Shown: positions 33,627-45,631, numbered from the stretch's first letter. The stretch: 64,000 nucleotides of DNA from Excoecaria cochinchinensis (GCA_947683425.1 CANTUQ010000017.1:1550001-1614000); one strand, 5' to 3'. A program made the numbers and translations. The notes: a model not told the origin generated them from the sequence alone.

Positions 33627-33631
33627 GGGAG
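33627..33631 (+). repeat. Target-site duplication of E2, left copy (GGGAG)
   Basis: GGGAG before TGTAGACACC; identical GGGAG follows the right LTR at 44866-44870. Confidence 0.92.
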
Positions 33632-33944
33632 TGTAGACACCGGGTCCCGAGGCGGTCCAAGATCAGAATTACCCGATAATGAAAATGATACCGGCTTACA
33701 GGCAGAGGTGTCAAAAAATGATGTTTCCCTTGTCGAGACCCTCGTTATTTTTAAATAAAAATAAATATATATAAAAAATATATTGTCGTAAAAAAAAAGA
33801 AGAAATTAAATTAGTTAGTAAAATTAATTGGAAAAAAGATTTAAGAAAAAGAATTTAAAAGGTTTTTTTTAAAAAAAAAAGAAAAAATGAAATTAATTTC
33901 TTTTTCTAAAAAGAAATATATGTGTAAAACTTGGTAAATGGGCC

Positions 33945-34050
33945 ATTTACCAAGTTAGTGGCCGCGTGATGGCAATTGCCATCACGCGACCACTTTTGGC
34001 AATTGGCTAAAAGTGGCCGCGTGGTGGCCACTTGGCCACCACGCGGCCAC
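33945..34050. repeat. Three chained long palindromes in E2 5' LTR
   Basis: 33958-33993 (arms GTGGCCGCGTGATGGCAA / TTGCCATCACGCGACCAC, one mismatch), 33991-34015 (CACTTTTGGC / GCTAAAAGTG) and 34013-34050 (GTGGCCGCGTGGTGGCC / GGCCACCACGCGGCCAC) share their CAC/GTG tips. Counterparts lie at 42299-42392. Confidence 0.9.
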
Positions 34051-34447
34051 TTGGCCCTGGTGCACGCGTGCTCGCGGTGACAGCGCAACGCGTGCGTCTC
34101 CGTGCGCTGCCCAAGGCAGCACGTGTGCGGGGCTCTGCGCGCATTGCCAAGGCACCGCGCACATTCTCCCCTTCACCACGCGGTCTTCTGGCCTGATGCG
34201 TCGTTTTCATGCGTTTTCTGCATTTTCAATCCAATTTTTCCCCTTTGTTTCACCGTTTTGTGTTATTTTTCGATTAACTAAAATAAGGCTCCTCTGTCTC
34301 TTTCCATTTTGAGCCAAGGCACACGGTAAAATGGGATTCAATCTTCATTTTCAGGGGAGGACGGCAAAATTGATTAAAAAAAAAAACCCTCTCGGTTTCT
34401 CTCAGGAACAGGACCCCTCTTCTAGAAAAATCTTCAACTTATTTTTT

Positions 34448-34609
34448 CAGCCTTGATTTTCATCTTCTATTTTTTTCTTTAACATTTTTCCACTGGGAAA
34501 TTAATCTCAAACAAAAAAAATCAATTTTCAGCCTTGATTTTCATCTTCTATTTTTTTCTTTAACATTTTTCCACTGGGAAATTAATCTCAAACAAAAAAA
34601 ATCAATTTT
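34448..34609 (+). repeat. 81-bp tandem duplication
   Basis: Two adjacent copies starting CAGCCTTGATTTTCATCTTC at 34448 and 34529. The right LTR has one copy (about 42802), so the duplication arose after insertion. Confidence 0.9.
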
Positions 34610-34950
34610 CTTTGTGCGAAAGCATTTTCTCTAAATTTTAGTCTAAATTTCTTTTCTTCTTCAATATTTTTCTGCACTTTTCCTCATTAAATCTCGACAA
34701 AAGGAAGCAGATCTTGGCACTTTTCCTTTCAAATATACACCTCTGAGGGTAAACACTTGGACCATTTTTATTTATTTATTTTTAGCTGTATATTATTTAT
34801 TGTTGTTAACATTTTTGCATTTTGCTATTAATATTGTATTTTTTATCTAATATTTTCTCCATGGTTAGCACACTGTCGCTATTTACACTTAGCTATTGGT
34901 TTGATTTTGTATGGTCCTTTTTGTTGGTTTGTTTGCCGCCAGTGTCCTCA

Positions 34951-34953
34951 TTA

Positions 34954-35018
<65 letters not shown>

Positions 35019-35089
35019 TTTGTTTATTATCAATTGATTATTCTGTTTTCATATTATTTATTATTTATTATCATTATTAATTATTATAC

Positions 35090-35130
<41 letters not shown>

Positions 35131-35211
35131 TTGTTTGTCACCAATTGATTCCTCTGTTTTCATATTATTTATTATTTATTATCATTATTAATTATTATTA
35201 TATTATTATTA

Positions 35212-35246
<35 letters not shown>
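34951..35246 (+). repeat. (TTA)n microsatellites in E2 5' LTR
   Basis: Three TTA/ATT runs (about 34951-35020, 35083-35130, 35190-35246). They create long Ile-, Leu- or Tyr-rich open frames that are not genes. Confidence 0.95.
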
Positions 35247-35249
<3 letters not shown>

Positions 35250-36569
35250 TCATTTTGTATTTATTGATATTATGCTATTATAATTATTATTATTATCATA
35301 TTTTATTCTCATTCATTTTTTATGTTTTTATATTACTATTTATTAATGTTGTTGTTATTATCATTATTGGATTTATTCATTATTAATATTGTCGAGTTAT
35401 ATTTATTGTTATTATTATTTTGTTGTGTTTGTCTCATTATTATAACTTGACTTACCTAATGTTTATTCCGTTTTCAATTGTTTAATTTTTAAAATCATTA
35501 CTAATATTTTCGATATGATTTTTGCATGAGATTTAATTTGAGTCGGGCTATGTGAGCGCCCCGCGACTCCCCGGATGGGTCGCAATGCGTCGACGTACTC
35601 TCCGGTTTGGGTGAGATCTTTCCAATCCCTCTCTTCATGTTGTGATTATTTGTAAATAATTATTTTATTTATGCACGCGTGAGATAAAAAGTCACAAAAA
35701 TACTTTCACAATTAAATTGAGTTTTTCATTAATAAAGTTGGGACCAATGTCCCTTATTTTAGCCAAATAATAAAAAATATCACAATCAAAACGAAGAGTC
35801 AACTTTCAATAAAATGGGATCACTCATCCCGGTTTTCACCCAAACAACCAAAATGACTCTTCGAACCTTCTTTAAATAAATGGGAAGGAGCCAATGTTCC
35901 TAAATTTTCAATCAAGCGCGAGGGAACCAATGTTCCTAAAATAATGCCCCGATTTATGTATGCCTTTTCTTATTTTGTGTGAGTGTTTTAAATTTATGTT
36001 TATTTTCCTTTTGGGCCCTTGTAATTAATTTTGGGGAAACTTTATTTATTTTAGGGGATTGTATTCCGTCCCCATTCACGTCTTTGATTTCCTTTCATTG
36101 GGGTTGTATTCCGCCCCTATTTCTCTTGTAATTGTGTGCTCGCGTGTTTATCGCTTTCTTTATTTTCTTTATCATTTTCTTTTATCATTTTTTTAAATGC
36201 TTATAATGCGCCTTTAATTCAATGCATTAAACGTGTGAGATGAGAGATGTAATTTTAAGAAGTTAAAAACCCATTTATAATTAACCGAAGCATAAATAAG
36301 AGGGAAGTCTCGGGCACCATATCTCTCTTTTAGACCGTTAGAGGTGAGAGAATTTTCCCAATTTCTTGCAAATTGGGTGGCGACTCCAAATACCTCAAAG
36401 GTGCCTTTAGGCGTCATTAGGCTAGGTGGTTCTCCCTAATGTTCTATTGGGAGGGATACACTGATGATGTCTCATGGCGCCCATGATCAAAAAGACGCAA
36501 ACCAATACCTTGAATCCCAAAGGCGGATTCAACAGCGAGGGCCCTTGCTGGGTTCCGGCGCGCGTCACA

Positions 36570-36588
36570 GTGGCGACTCCACTGGGGA
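36570..36588 (+). promoter_or_regulatory. E2 primer-binding site
   Basis: GTGGCGACTCCACTGGGGA directly after the LTR. This TGGCGACTCC-type site is characteristic of Tat-lineage elements (commonly ascribed to a tRNA-Arg). Confidence 0.75.
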
Positions 36589-37677
36589 CTTTGTGTTTAA
36601 AACTTCGCTTCGAAAGTGATTTGGTTAAAATGTATAATTGAGTTTTTAAAGCTTAAAATTCTATCTATCTCTTTTCGAAATTGTATTGCATTTTAGAGCC
36701 TTAGAATTACGCTAGTTGGTCCCTTCCTGCCTCGGTGCATTCCCAAAACACAACCCTACTTTCACTCATTGCAGGGAAGTGCTCGGGATAATCACCAGCC
36801 CAAGCCTAGTACCTTTTGCCATATCAAATGGAGACCCAATTGGTTTCTATGCTTGCAATGAGCTAGACCCATTTGGCAGGGACCATGCTTGGGTAGCCCT
36901 AAAACTTCATCACTTTGACCAAAGCCCATGTAATGGCAAATAGAAACTTCCACTAGGTTACATGCTTCTTAATACAATGCTTGTGATGTGGGCCATTATG
37001 TATTAAACAAAATCAACCAAATTAAGTGGTCTTTTATCAAAGGCTTTCATGCCCTGGTAGGCCCATCTTAATGAGATTGAAGTGTCCAAATACGTGATGG
37101 CCAAAACTCATACGAATGTACATTAGACTAAGAGGTGTTATGCTGCCGGCTTTTCGCCGTGCACATCTCGCGTTCATAGGGTCCCCTGTTGACCCGTGGA
37201 CTAAGCCCACCTAGGAAAGAGACTGCACTACCTCGTGTGTGGAAGTGATAAGGTTGGAAGGATCTATCTGCTTGCATGTGGTTGTGGATGCTGCACAACA
37301 TGCTCGTACATCGCATGTCATTCATGGATGTCAATAAAATAAATACATGTGTATATAAATAATAATATGTTTTATTTCATGCTACGTGTGTATGTATCTT
37401 TATGTCTGCATGCCATTTTTTCACGTGTATACATCATCCTGTGTATAATCTCATGCTGTGTGTGTATATACCTTTCTGTCTGCCTGTTATTTTTTCACAT
37501 GTACATATCATCCTGCGTATAATCTCATGCTATGTGTGTATATATCCTCTCATCTGCATATCATTTTTCGCATGTACATACCATCCTGCATGTAATTTCT
37601 TCCATGCATCCCATCGTATCGTGGTAGTCCATTGATCTCACACTCATTAAAGACCGTTTGCATGGCACGATCATGCA
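36589..37677 (+). other. E2 leader, no gene seen
   Basis: Its start resembles the E3 leader at 51862-52209 (phrases such as CTTCGAAAGT, CAACCCTAC, GGGAAGTGCT). It contains three loose repeats of a TCTGCATGCCATTTTTTCAC-like segment near 37400-37600. Confidence 0.6.
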
Positions 37678-38622
37678 TTGTACATGTCATCCATGCATCA
37701 TTCTAACAATCTGGATCTTTCAACCATCATAGATTCATCCAAGTGGACTAGAGGTTCTGAAGATCGACTAGTGACGACAAACTCGCCCTTTGGATTGCTA
37801 GAATTAGTGCCTGTTTGGGATTTTGAGTCACTCTCAACGACTAGTGCATCATCTTCGATGGAGACCGGAGCTTTAACTACCCAAGACCTTGCTAGGAAGT
37901 TATAGGATTTTGAAAGGAGGATATTCACCATGATGGAAAATATCGCTACCCAGATGGCACCAAATGCTAGGCAACCGCCTATGGCCTCTTGAGTTGAACA
38001 AATTAAATTGCCTATTATGGAAGAGACTTGTGCCTTAATGGCCCAAGAGATGGATAGAAGGCTCAAGGAGCTCGAAAGAAGGTTGTCAACTATGATTAAG
38101 GAAAGAATGGATGCCATGGCTCAACTTATGGCGACTACTCTTAACCATGTTGGGCCAGCCACCATCAAGGAGGCCTATACAGCGACGACGTCTCCTTTTA
38201 CTTCCAAGCCCAAAGGCGAGGTTCTGCTCGAGTCACCAGTTGGGCAAAGAGGAGATAAGGAGCGCATTCTGGATCATGACATTATGCCCAAAGGGCACGG
38301 TCCAGTGAGGGTGCATGCCCTGAAAAATGAGAGCCTGGGTGTATGCAGCAACAGTAAGGGCATTGTTAAGAAGACGGGAGTGCCCACTATGAAAATGAAT
38401 CAAAGGCGCTATTCTCATTTGGGTAGATCCTTGTCATGGGTTTTTAAGAAGCTGATGAAAAGGGGAATATTGCAACCATTGCCACCCAGACTGGCCTTAA
38501 GTCAGGTACAGCCGGGACACAAGAGTGATAAATACTGCGCCTATCACCAGCACACTGGGCATCTAACAGACCATTGCCGAATCTTGAGGGGTAGGATCCA
38601 GGATCTCATTGACTCCAAATAA
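37678..38622 (+). pseudogene. E2 gag remnant (Tat type), internally deleted
   Basis: One reading frame interrupted at 37903 (TAG) and 37990 (TGA). A predicted coiled coil (ALMAQEMDRRLKELERRLST) is followed by a Tat-gag-like segment: SWVFKKLMKRGILQPLPPRL, then a cysteine/histidine segment KYCAYHQHTGHLTDHCRILR and GRIQDLIDSK, the usual end of Tat gag. At about 314 codons it is much shorter than normal Tat gag, and the capsid core between coiled coil and tail is missing. Confidence 0.75.
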
Positions 38623-38803
38623 ATCATGGACCCTGAAGAGAGGGAGAAGAAGAAGAAGATAAGCTACAATGCCATTTCCCGCCGGTGTTTGATCGGTTCT
38701 AGCAAACGCCGAAGAAGACTATGTTTTTTTCAATGCTTTGTTTTCCTTTAACGCAAGAACTTCTTATGACAATTCGTTATTTCAATGAACAATTTTTGCT
38801 TAT

Positions 38804-39004
38804 TTGTACGATATTTCTAATAATTTCATTCCTTATGATCACGATGCATCCATTCATTTTGACATTAACCCAATTAATATGACTTCATCTAGTCTCGAAA
38901 CTTTGGGGAATCCAAACAAAATCTTGATAGCATCTGATATAACTCTTGAAGAGAGGATAATTTTAAGAGATAATATAAAAAAGAGCCTTTGCTTGGACCT
39001 GGTG
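38804..39004 (+). pseudogene. Probable Tat pol snippet before RT
   Basis: NPNKILIASDITLEERIILR resembles the Tat segment just ahead of RT, where a conserved Leu/Thr-Glu-Glu run precedes a FAWS motif; the motif and all of RT are absent. It suggests E2 derives from an autonomous element by deletion. Confidence 0.45.
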
Positions 39005-41109
39005 TGACATGTTGAAAATTGACAAGGACGTTCTTGAGATCAGTACTACTTCCACGTGCCAACAGGATGATGAACCGAATTTTGAAAGCCATTTCTTTGC
39101 ATCCACAAAATCTGAGCTACATATGATGCTGCTAAATAAAATCAAACTCCAAGAGCTACATTAAAAGTTAGACGAATAAAACTCAAGACCTTCACGAGAA
39201 AAATATAACTCATCAGAACTGAACAACGTGAACCCTTTCCTCCCAACCATTTGAAATGTGTACCCCAAGACCAATTATGATCGACTCTTAACCATCCAGA
39301 ACCCTTATAGCCAAAATTCTTCCTAAAGCTCAATGCCCGATTAGATTGAGCCACATGGTCCCAATGGTTAAGAAGAAAAGTGCACGTATAGGTAAACTTC
39401 AGGATTTGAGCAAAACTTGTTAAGAGCAAGAAAATTCGGGGTCAAACAAAAATAAAATCAAAAGAGAAAAAAAAAAGATTAAATGCAAAAAAAAAAAAAG
39501 AGAGAAGAAAAGAGAGAATTGATCAGGGGGCAAGGGAATGTTATTTGGGGGCAAGTTTTGTTCAAATCCCGCTGACGTACACACACCCGTATTTTGCCGC
39601 TCTTCTTCTGCCACTGAAAAGGACCTAAAGACTGAACCACAAGCCATCCAATCAGTTCATCAATATAGAGGATGCGCAATACGAGGGATATTCTTGTGTT
39701 GTTACTGCTCATGCCTGCCACTGAAAAGGACATGAAAGACTAATTCACAAACCATCCATCCAATCTCGGCCGTCGAAAGCCATTTCGGAGCTTAAACGAC
39801 CAAAACTGATAAAAGTACCCCAGATCATCCAAGCCCAACCTGTCACCCTATCTCAACCATTGAAAGGCCATTCCAGGGTTTGAACCGCCAAAGCCAATAA
39901 AAGCAAAGTATGAGATTTCACATCCAAGCCCCAAACGAAGAACCCATTGTCACAACTAGTTTGCACAAGGACCAAGGAAAGAACTTTGAGGCCAAAGAAG
40001 GAATACCGTCAAAAGAAGCAGCCTCCCCGGCTAATGAGGATGAAAGCGAATTCAACCAACACTGATGAACTAAAGGAGGGTCCATGGAAGAGGCTAAATA
40101 AAGAATAAAAAAAAGAGAGAGAGAAAATATTCAATTAAGAAAACCCGCGAGGGCTGATTGATAATAGGAGTTTGATGCTCTCAAGATCTATCCCGAGATT
40201 AGATGAGGTCTCATATTTTTCGAGTTAATGCCAAATAGTGATCATGTGTTATGAAATCAGATTGAAATATATGCATTTATGCAAAGATGTATTGGTATGA
40301 CCAGAGCAGTTCATCTCGCGCACTCAAAGTTGCTTGGGTCCGGCATAAAACCAGCACATTGTTACCAACTACCCTCTGCCACTCACGCCACTCAGGCACT
40401 TTAGCCAATCCTACAGCACCTTCCCCATAAAGAACCAAGCTCATACAACCATAATCTGAGACATAAGCACATGCCAATCACACCCGAAAGATCTTTCGCA
40501 ACAACTCCAACTTCTCTCTCAAAAAAAAAAGGCCGTTAAAGATGAAAACCGTGACTGGCGCTCTAAGCGAAGTTAGGTCAAAGGGCAGGGTGAAAACCTG
40601 GTGACAGGCAGGTTGCCCTGCAAAAAATGAAATAAATAAAATCCACTGGATTGGGTTGGGTCCATTCCAGGCAAAAAATATGGCACAGGGTTATGTGAAA
40701 ATCCGAACAGGACGCATTTCCCGCTAAGAAAAGCTAGTGCGAAAATCCACAAGGGACGCACTACCATCAAAAAATGACTACAGGTATCAGAGAAGAACCT
40801 CATAATCTCTCAGAGGCATAAAATTCAAAATCAATTCCAGAGGGCACCGATCCTATTATAAATTACGACCAAATCAGCTGTCGCCTCCAAAATCCACTTA
40901 GACGAATTCTTGTCCTGCATTCCTGCATACATATGCATCTCATGTGCATGCTCACCACTTTTCCTGCATATTTTGTTTTCTAAGTTTTGCAGAAAGAAAG
41001 AATAAACGCCAACGCCAATGGAAGGGCAAGCAACAACATCTATCAAAACATCGATTCAATCCAAACAAACAATTAGCCAAAGACCTCCCAGGGGGCACTG
41101 CTTCGAATC
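39005..41109 (+). other. E2 3' non-coding region
   Basis: No recognised coding sequence. Purine-rich tracts near 39440-39530. Segments such as GGGTGAAAACCTGGTGACAG (about 40589) and GGGACGCA repeats (40710-40770) look like Tat 3' regions. Confidence 0.5.
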
Positions 41110-41812
41110 TCAAAAGGGTTTGCACGATGGCGGCACTATCATTCTACGGAAAGTTTGCACGATCACGGTACTACCACTTCAGAAGAGATTGCACGATGGC
41201 GGCACTATCATTCTACGGAAGGTTTGCACGACCATGGTACTACCACCTCAGAAGGGTTTGCACGATGGCGGCAATATCATTCTACGAAAGGTTTGCACGA
41301 CCACGGTACTATCACTTCAGAACGGTTTGCACGATGGCGGCACTACTACTCCACGGAGGATTTGCACGATCACGATACTAATGCTTCAAATCACAAAAAG
41401 GGTTTGCACGATGGCGGCACAACCATTCTACAAAAGGTTTGCACGACAACGGTACTACCATTTTAGAACGGTTTGCATGAGGACGGTACTACTACTCCAA
41501 GGAGGTTTGCACGATCTCGGTACTACCGCTTCAAAGGGTTTGCACGCTGCCGGTACTACCATTCTATGGAAGGTTTGCACAACAACGGTACTACCATTTC
41601 AGAACGGTTTGCACGAGGATGGTATTACTACTCCAAGGAGGGTTTGCACGATCTCGGTACTACTGCTTCAAAGGGTTTGCACGCTACCGGTACTACCATT
41701 CGACGGAAGGTTTGCACGACAACGGTACTACCATTTCAGAAAGGTTTGTGCGATGACGGTACTACCACTCCACGGAGGGTTTGCACGATCACGGCATTAC
41801 TGCTACAACAAT
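41110..41812 (+). repeat. 34/35-bp minisatellite, about 20 copies
   Basis: TTTGCACGA recurs at 41119, 41154, 41188, 41223, 41257, 41292, 41326, 41361 and onward, alternating 34 and 35 bp. Units alternate between GGCGGCACTATCATTCTACG and CACGGTACTACCACTTCAG types, giving a ~69-bp higher-order repeat that is open in several frames. Confidence 0.93.
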
Positions 41813-41949
41813 AGACAACACACCAACGACACGGCGACAGCCACTTCAAAAACCAGTCCAGCTTGGGAAAGCGACCGCCTCAGGTACGTGTCTCTTCCCT
41901 TCTTTTCTGAATTTTGGTTCACTTAGGTTCCTAAGTCCTAGAGTTTCCC

Positions 41950-41964
41950 AAAATTTGGGGCAAC
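41950..41964 (+). promoter_or_regulatory. E2 polypurine-tract region
   Basis: AAAATTTGGGGCAAC directly before TGTAGACACC; the AATTTGGGG form is usual for Tat elements. Confidence 0.7.
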
Positions 41965-43240
41965 TGTAGACACCGGGTCCCGAGGCGGTCCAAGATCAGA
42001 ATTACCCGATTATGAAAACGATACCGGCTTACAGACAGAGGTGTCAAAAAATGATATTTCCCTTGTCGAGACCCTCGTTATTTTTAAATAAAAATAAATA
42101 TATATAAAAAATATATTGTCGTAAAAAAAAATTAAATTAGTTAGTTAAATTAATTGGAAAAAAGATTTAAGAAAAATAATTTAAAAGGTTTTTTAAAAAA
42201 AAAAGAAAAAATGAAATTATTTTCTTTTTCTAAAAAAAAAAAATAATAAATAAATGTGTAAAACTTGGTAAATGGCCAAAGTGGCCATTTACCAAGTTAG
42301 TGGCCGCATGATGGCAATTGCCATCACGCGACCACTTTTGGCAATTGGCCAAAAGTGGCCGCGTGGTGGCCACTTGGCCACCACGCGGCCACTTGCCGCT
42401 GGCGCACGCGTGCGCGCGGTGACAGCGCAACGCGCGCGTATCCGTGTGCTGCCCAGGGTAGCACGCGTGCGGGGCTCTGCTCGCGTTGCCAAGAAACCGC
42501 GCGCGTTCTCCCCTTCACCACGCGGTCTTCTGGCCTGATCCGTCATTTTCATGCATTTTCTGCATTTTCAGTCTGATTTTCAGTCCAATTTTTCCGATTT
42601 TTTTCACCGTTTTGTGTTATTTTTCGATCAACTAAAATAAGGCTCCTCTGTCTCTTTCCATTTTAAGCAAAGGCACACGGTAAAATGGGATTCAACCTTC
42701 ATTTTCAGGGGACGACGGCAAAATTGATTCAAAAAAAAAACCCTCTCGGTTACTCTCAAGAACAGGACCCCTCTTCCAGAAAAATCTTCAACTTATTTTT
42801 TCAGCCTTGATTTTCATCTTCTATTTTTTTCTTTAACATTTTTCCATTGGGAAATTAATCTCAAACAAAAAAAATCAATTTTCTTTGTTTTACAAATATT
42901 TTCTCGAAATCATTCTCTCTAAATTTTAGTCTAAATTTCTTTTCTTCTTCAATATTTTTCTGCACTTTTCCTCATTAAATCTCGACAAAAGGAAGCAGAT
43001 CTTGGCACTTTTCCTTTCAAATATACACCTCTAAGGGTAAACACTTGGACCATTTTTATTTATTTATTTTTAGCTGTATATTATTTATTGTTGTTAACAT
43101 TTTTGCATTTTGCTATTAGTATTGTGTTTTTTGTCTAATATTTTCTCCATGGTTAGCACACTGTCGCTATTTACACTTAGCTATTGGTTTGATTTTGTAT
43201 GGTCCTTTTTGTTGGTTTGTTTGCCGCCAGTGTCCTCATT

Positions 43241-43313
<73 letters not shown>

Positions 43314-43405
43314 TTGTTTATTATCAATTGATTATTCTGTTTTCATATTATTTATTATTTATTATCATTATTAATTATTATACTATTATTATACTATTAT
43401 TATAC

Positions 43406-43440
<35 letters not shown>

Positions 43441-44865
43441 TTGTTTATCACCAATTGATTCCTCTGTTTTCATATTATTTATTATTTATTATCATTATTA
43501 ATTATTATATTATTATTATTATTATTATTATTGTTATTATATATTCATTTTATATTTATTGATATTATGTTATTATAATTATTATAATTATCATATTTTA
43601 TTCTCATTCATTTTTTATGGTTTTATATTACTATTTATTAATGTTATTGTTATTATCATTATTGGATTTATTCATTATTAATATTGTCGTGTTATTATTA
43701 TTTTGTTGTGTTTGTCTCACCATTATAACTTGACTTACCTAATGTTTATTCCGTTTTCACTTGTTTAATTTTTAAAATCATTACTAATATTTTCGATATG
43801 ATTTTTGCATGAGATTTAATTTGAGTCGGGCTATGTGAGAGCCCCGCGACTCCCCGGATGGGTCACAATGCGTGGACGTACTCTCCGGTTTGGGTGAGAT
43901 CTTTCCAATCGCTCTCTTCATGTTGTGATTATTTGTAAATAATTATTTTATTTATGCACGCGTGAGATAAAAAGTCACAAAAATACTTTCACAATTAAAT
44001 TGAGTTTTTCATTGATAAAGTTGGGACCAATCTCCCTTATTTTAGCCAAATAATAAAAAATATCACAATCGAAACGAAGAGTCAACTTTCAATTAAATGG
44101 GATCACTCATCCCGGTTTTCACCCAAACAACCAAAATGACTCTTTGAACCTTCTTTAAATAAAGGCGAAGGAACCAATGTTCCTAAATTTTCAATCAAGC
44201 GCAAGGGAACCAATGTTCCTAAAATAATGCCCCGATTTATGTATGCCTTTTCTTATTTTGTGTGAGTGTTTTAAATTTATGTTCATTTTCCTTTTGGGCC
44301 CTTGTAATTAATTTTGGGGCAACTTTATTTATTTTAGGAGATTGTATTCCGTCCCCGTTCACGTCTTTGATTTCCTTTCATTGGGGTTGTATTCCGCCCC
44401 TATTTCTCTTGTAATTGTGTGCTCGCGTGTTTATCGCTTTCATTTATCTCTTTCTTTATTTTCTTTATTGCTTTCTTTTATCATTTTTTTGAATGCTTGT
44501 AATGTGCCTTTAATTCAATGCATTGAACGTGTGAGATGAGAGATGTAATTTTAAGAAGTTAAAAACCCATTTATAATTAACCAAGGCATAAATAAGAGGG
44601 AAGTCCCGGGCACCTTATCTCTCGTTTAGACCGTTAGAGGTGAGAGACTTTTTCCAATTTCTTGCAAATTGGGTGGCGACTCCAAATACCTCAAAGGTGC
44701 CTTTAGGCGTCATTAGGCTAGGTGGTTCTCCCCAATGTTCTATTGGGAGGGATAAACCGATGATGTCTCATGGCACCCATGATCAAAAAGATGCAAACCA
44801 ATACCTCGAATCCCAAAGGCGAATTCAACAGCGAGGGCCCTTGCTTGGTTCCGGCGCGTGTCACA
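41965..44865 (+). repeat. E2 3' LTR
   Basis: TGTAGACACCGGGTCCCGAGG ... GGCGCGTGTCACA. Carries the palindrome chain (42299-42392), an ATC/TTA microsatellite (43239-43312) where the 5' LTR has TTA only, a second TTA run (about 43380-43440), and GGTGGCGACTCC at 44672. Confidence 0.9.
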
Positions 44866-44870
44866 GGGAG
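44866..44870 (+). repeat. Target-site duplication of E2, right copy (GGGAG)
   Basis: Matches 33627-33631. Confidence 0.92.
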
Positions 44871-45631
44871 GCCGTCCCCTTGCCTCGCCTTCTGTGTGCT
44901 AGGGAAGTCACAAACTGGGGCACTACATCTGGACAATCTCTTACCAAATGCTCCTTGAACCCACACTTAAAACAAGCACCTGATAGGTATCTACATTTGC
45001 CTGGATGAGATCTGCCACAATGGTCACACTACTGTGGCACTCCTCTGCCTTTACCTCATCCATCTGGGATATCTCTACCTTAATACATGTAGCTACTAGA
45101 GATCTCAAGTTTGGATGATTTTGTCCACTAACTATTTGCTTGATTTTGTTGTGAAGGCCACACTCAAATCTTTCCATCAATCTAGGTTCTGTCCTCAGCA
45201 CATCATCGAGGTAGCCATTTAATCTCTCAAATTCTCTTTCATACTCTACTACAGTTCTGTTGCCCTGTTTCAGTCTCCAGAAAGCGTCTTGCATAGCAGC
45301 TTTATATTCAACACCTATATACTTCCTTTCAAACTGGTCAATGAAAAACTCCCATCTTTTTAAACTGCTCCAGGATAGGCTTTTTCTGTACTAGAGCTAC
45401 TTGTGGCACTGGCACTGGCTGTTGCGGTTGTTGCTGTTGCTATTGATGTTGTTCCATCTCAATATGAATTCGGTGTCTAATGTAGTCCGTCTTCATAGTT
45501 AAAAACTCAGGTTGAGGTAGGGGAGGTGGCACTGAAGAAGTCGAATGCTGTCGCGGAGTCCCAACTCGACCCACACTGGCAGAGGTTCCACTCTCACCAT
45601 CCCCAACACTATAGCTTCTATCGGATGCCAT
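44871..45631 (-). pseudogene. T5 gag, broken
   Basis: Minus-strand ATG at 45629-45631 (MASDRSYSVGDGESGTSASV), Pro/Gln-rich N-terminus with a stop after HIEMEQHQ, frameshifts, then a capsid-like core (MQDAFWRLKQGNRTVVEYER, FERLNGYLDDVL, RFECGL) and knuckle-like cysteines near 44900-45040 (GACFKCGFKEHLV in one frame). It continues beyond the E2 insertion into the protease region at 33631. This gag is clearly a different subfamily from T1-T3. Confidence 0.75.

Larger units (their letters stand above)
30596..33631 (-). pseudogene. T5 pol remnant: protease, RT, RNase H, integrase, chromodomain
   Basis: From right to left: protease region with IDPWSIHSY in place of the usual IDPGSTHSY; GMDWL; a deletion joining protease almost directly to RT (DGSLRLCIDFR); RT with FGLTNAPAAFVDLMNRIF and VVVFIDDILVYSK (about 32905-32940); RNase H (IFTDYKSLKYLLTL); DALSRKF; zinc-finger half (HHSSYAMHPEGNKIY); integrase core (IIDRLTKFGHFLPV, SIISYIDPRFTS with the usual Asp pair altered); chromodomain ILAREVRQLRNK ... 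LWNHHNVEEATWE (30610-30860). It has many stops and frameshifts. Clearly dead. Confidence 0.85.
33632..36569 (+). repeat. E2 5' LTR
   Basis: TGTAGACACCGGGTCCCGAGG ... GGCGCGCGTCACA. Contains chained palindromes (33945-34050), an 81-bp tandem duplication (34448-34609), TTA microsatellites (34951-35246) and an internal primer-site-like GGTGGCGACTCC at 36376. Confidence 0.9.
33632..44865 (+). mobile_element. E2: gag-only Tat/Retand-like retrotransposon nested in T5
   Basis: 11,234 bp with LTRs of 2938 and 2901 bp starting TGTAGACACC and ending TCACA, a TGGCGACTCC primer site, a Tat-type gag remnant, a minisatellite, a purine tract and a 5-bp target duplication GGGAG. No RT, RNase H or integrase can be recognised in its 5.4 kb interior, so movement would have needed enzymes from another copy. 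It interrupts T5 between gag and protease. Confidence 0.88.

Noticed and set aside
33906..34312. Overlapping Arg/Ala/His-rich frames on both strands (also 42230-42576)
   Set aside because: They arise from GC-rich palindromes; all strands and frames are equally open.
34822..35267. Poly-Ile/Leu/Tyr frames in the E2 LTRs (also 43110-43501)
   Set aside because: Translation of TTA/ATC microsatellites, not membrane proteins.
41018..41926. 302-codon open frame with repeat peptide
   Set aside because: Produced by the 34/35-bp minisatellite, which is open in other frames too; no non-repetitive coding part and no family.
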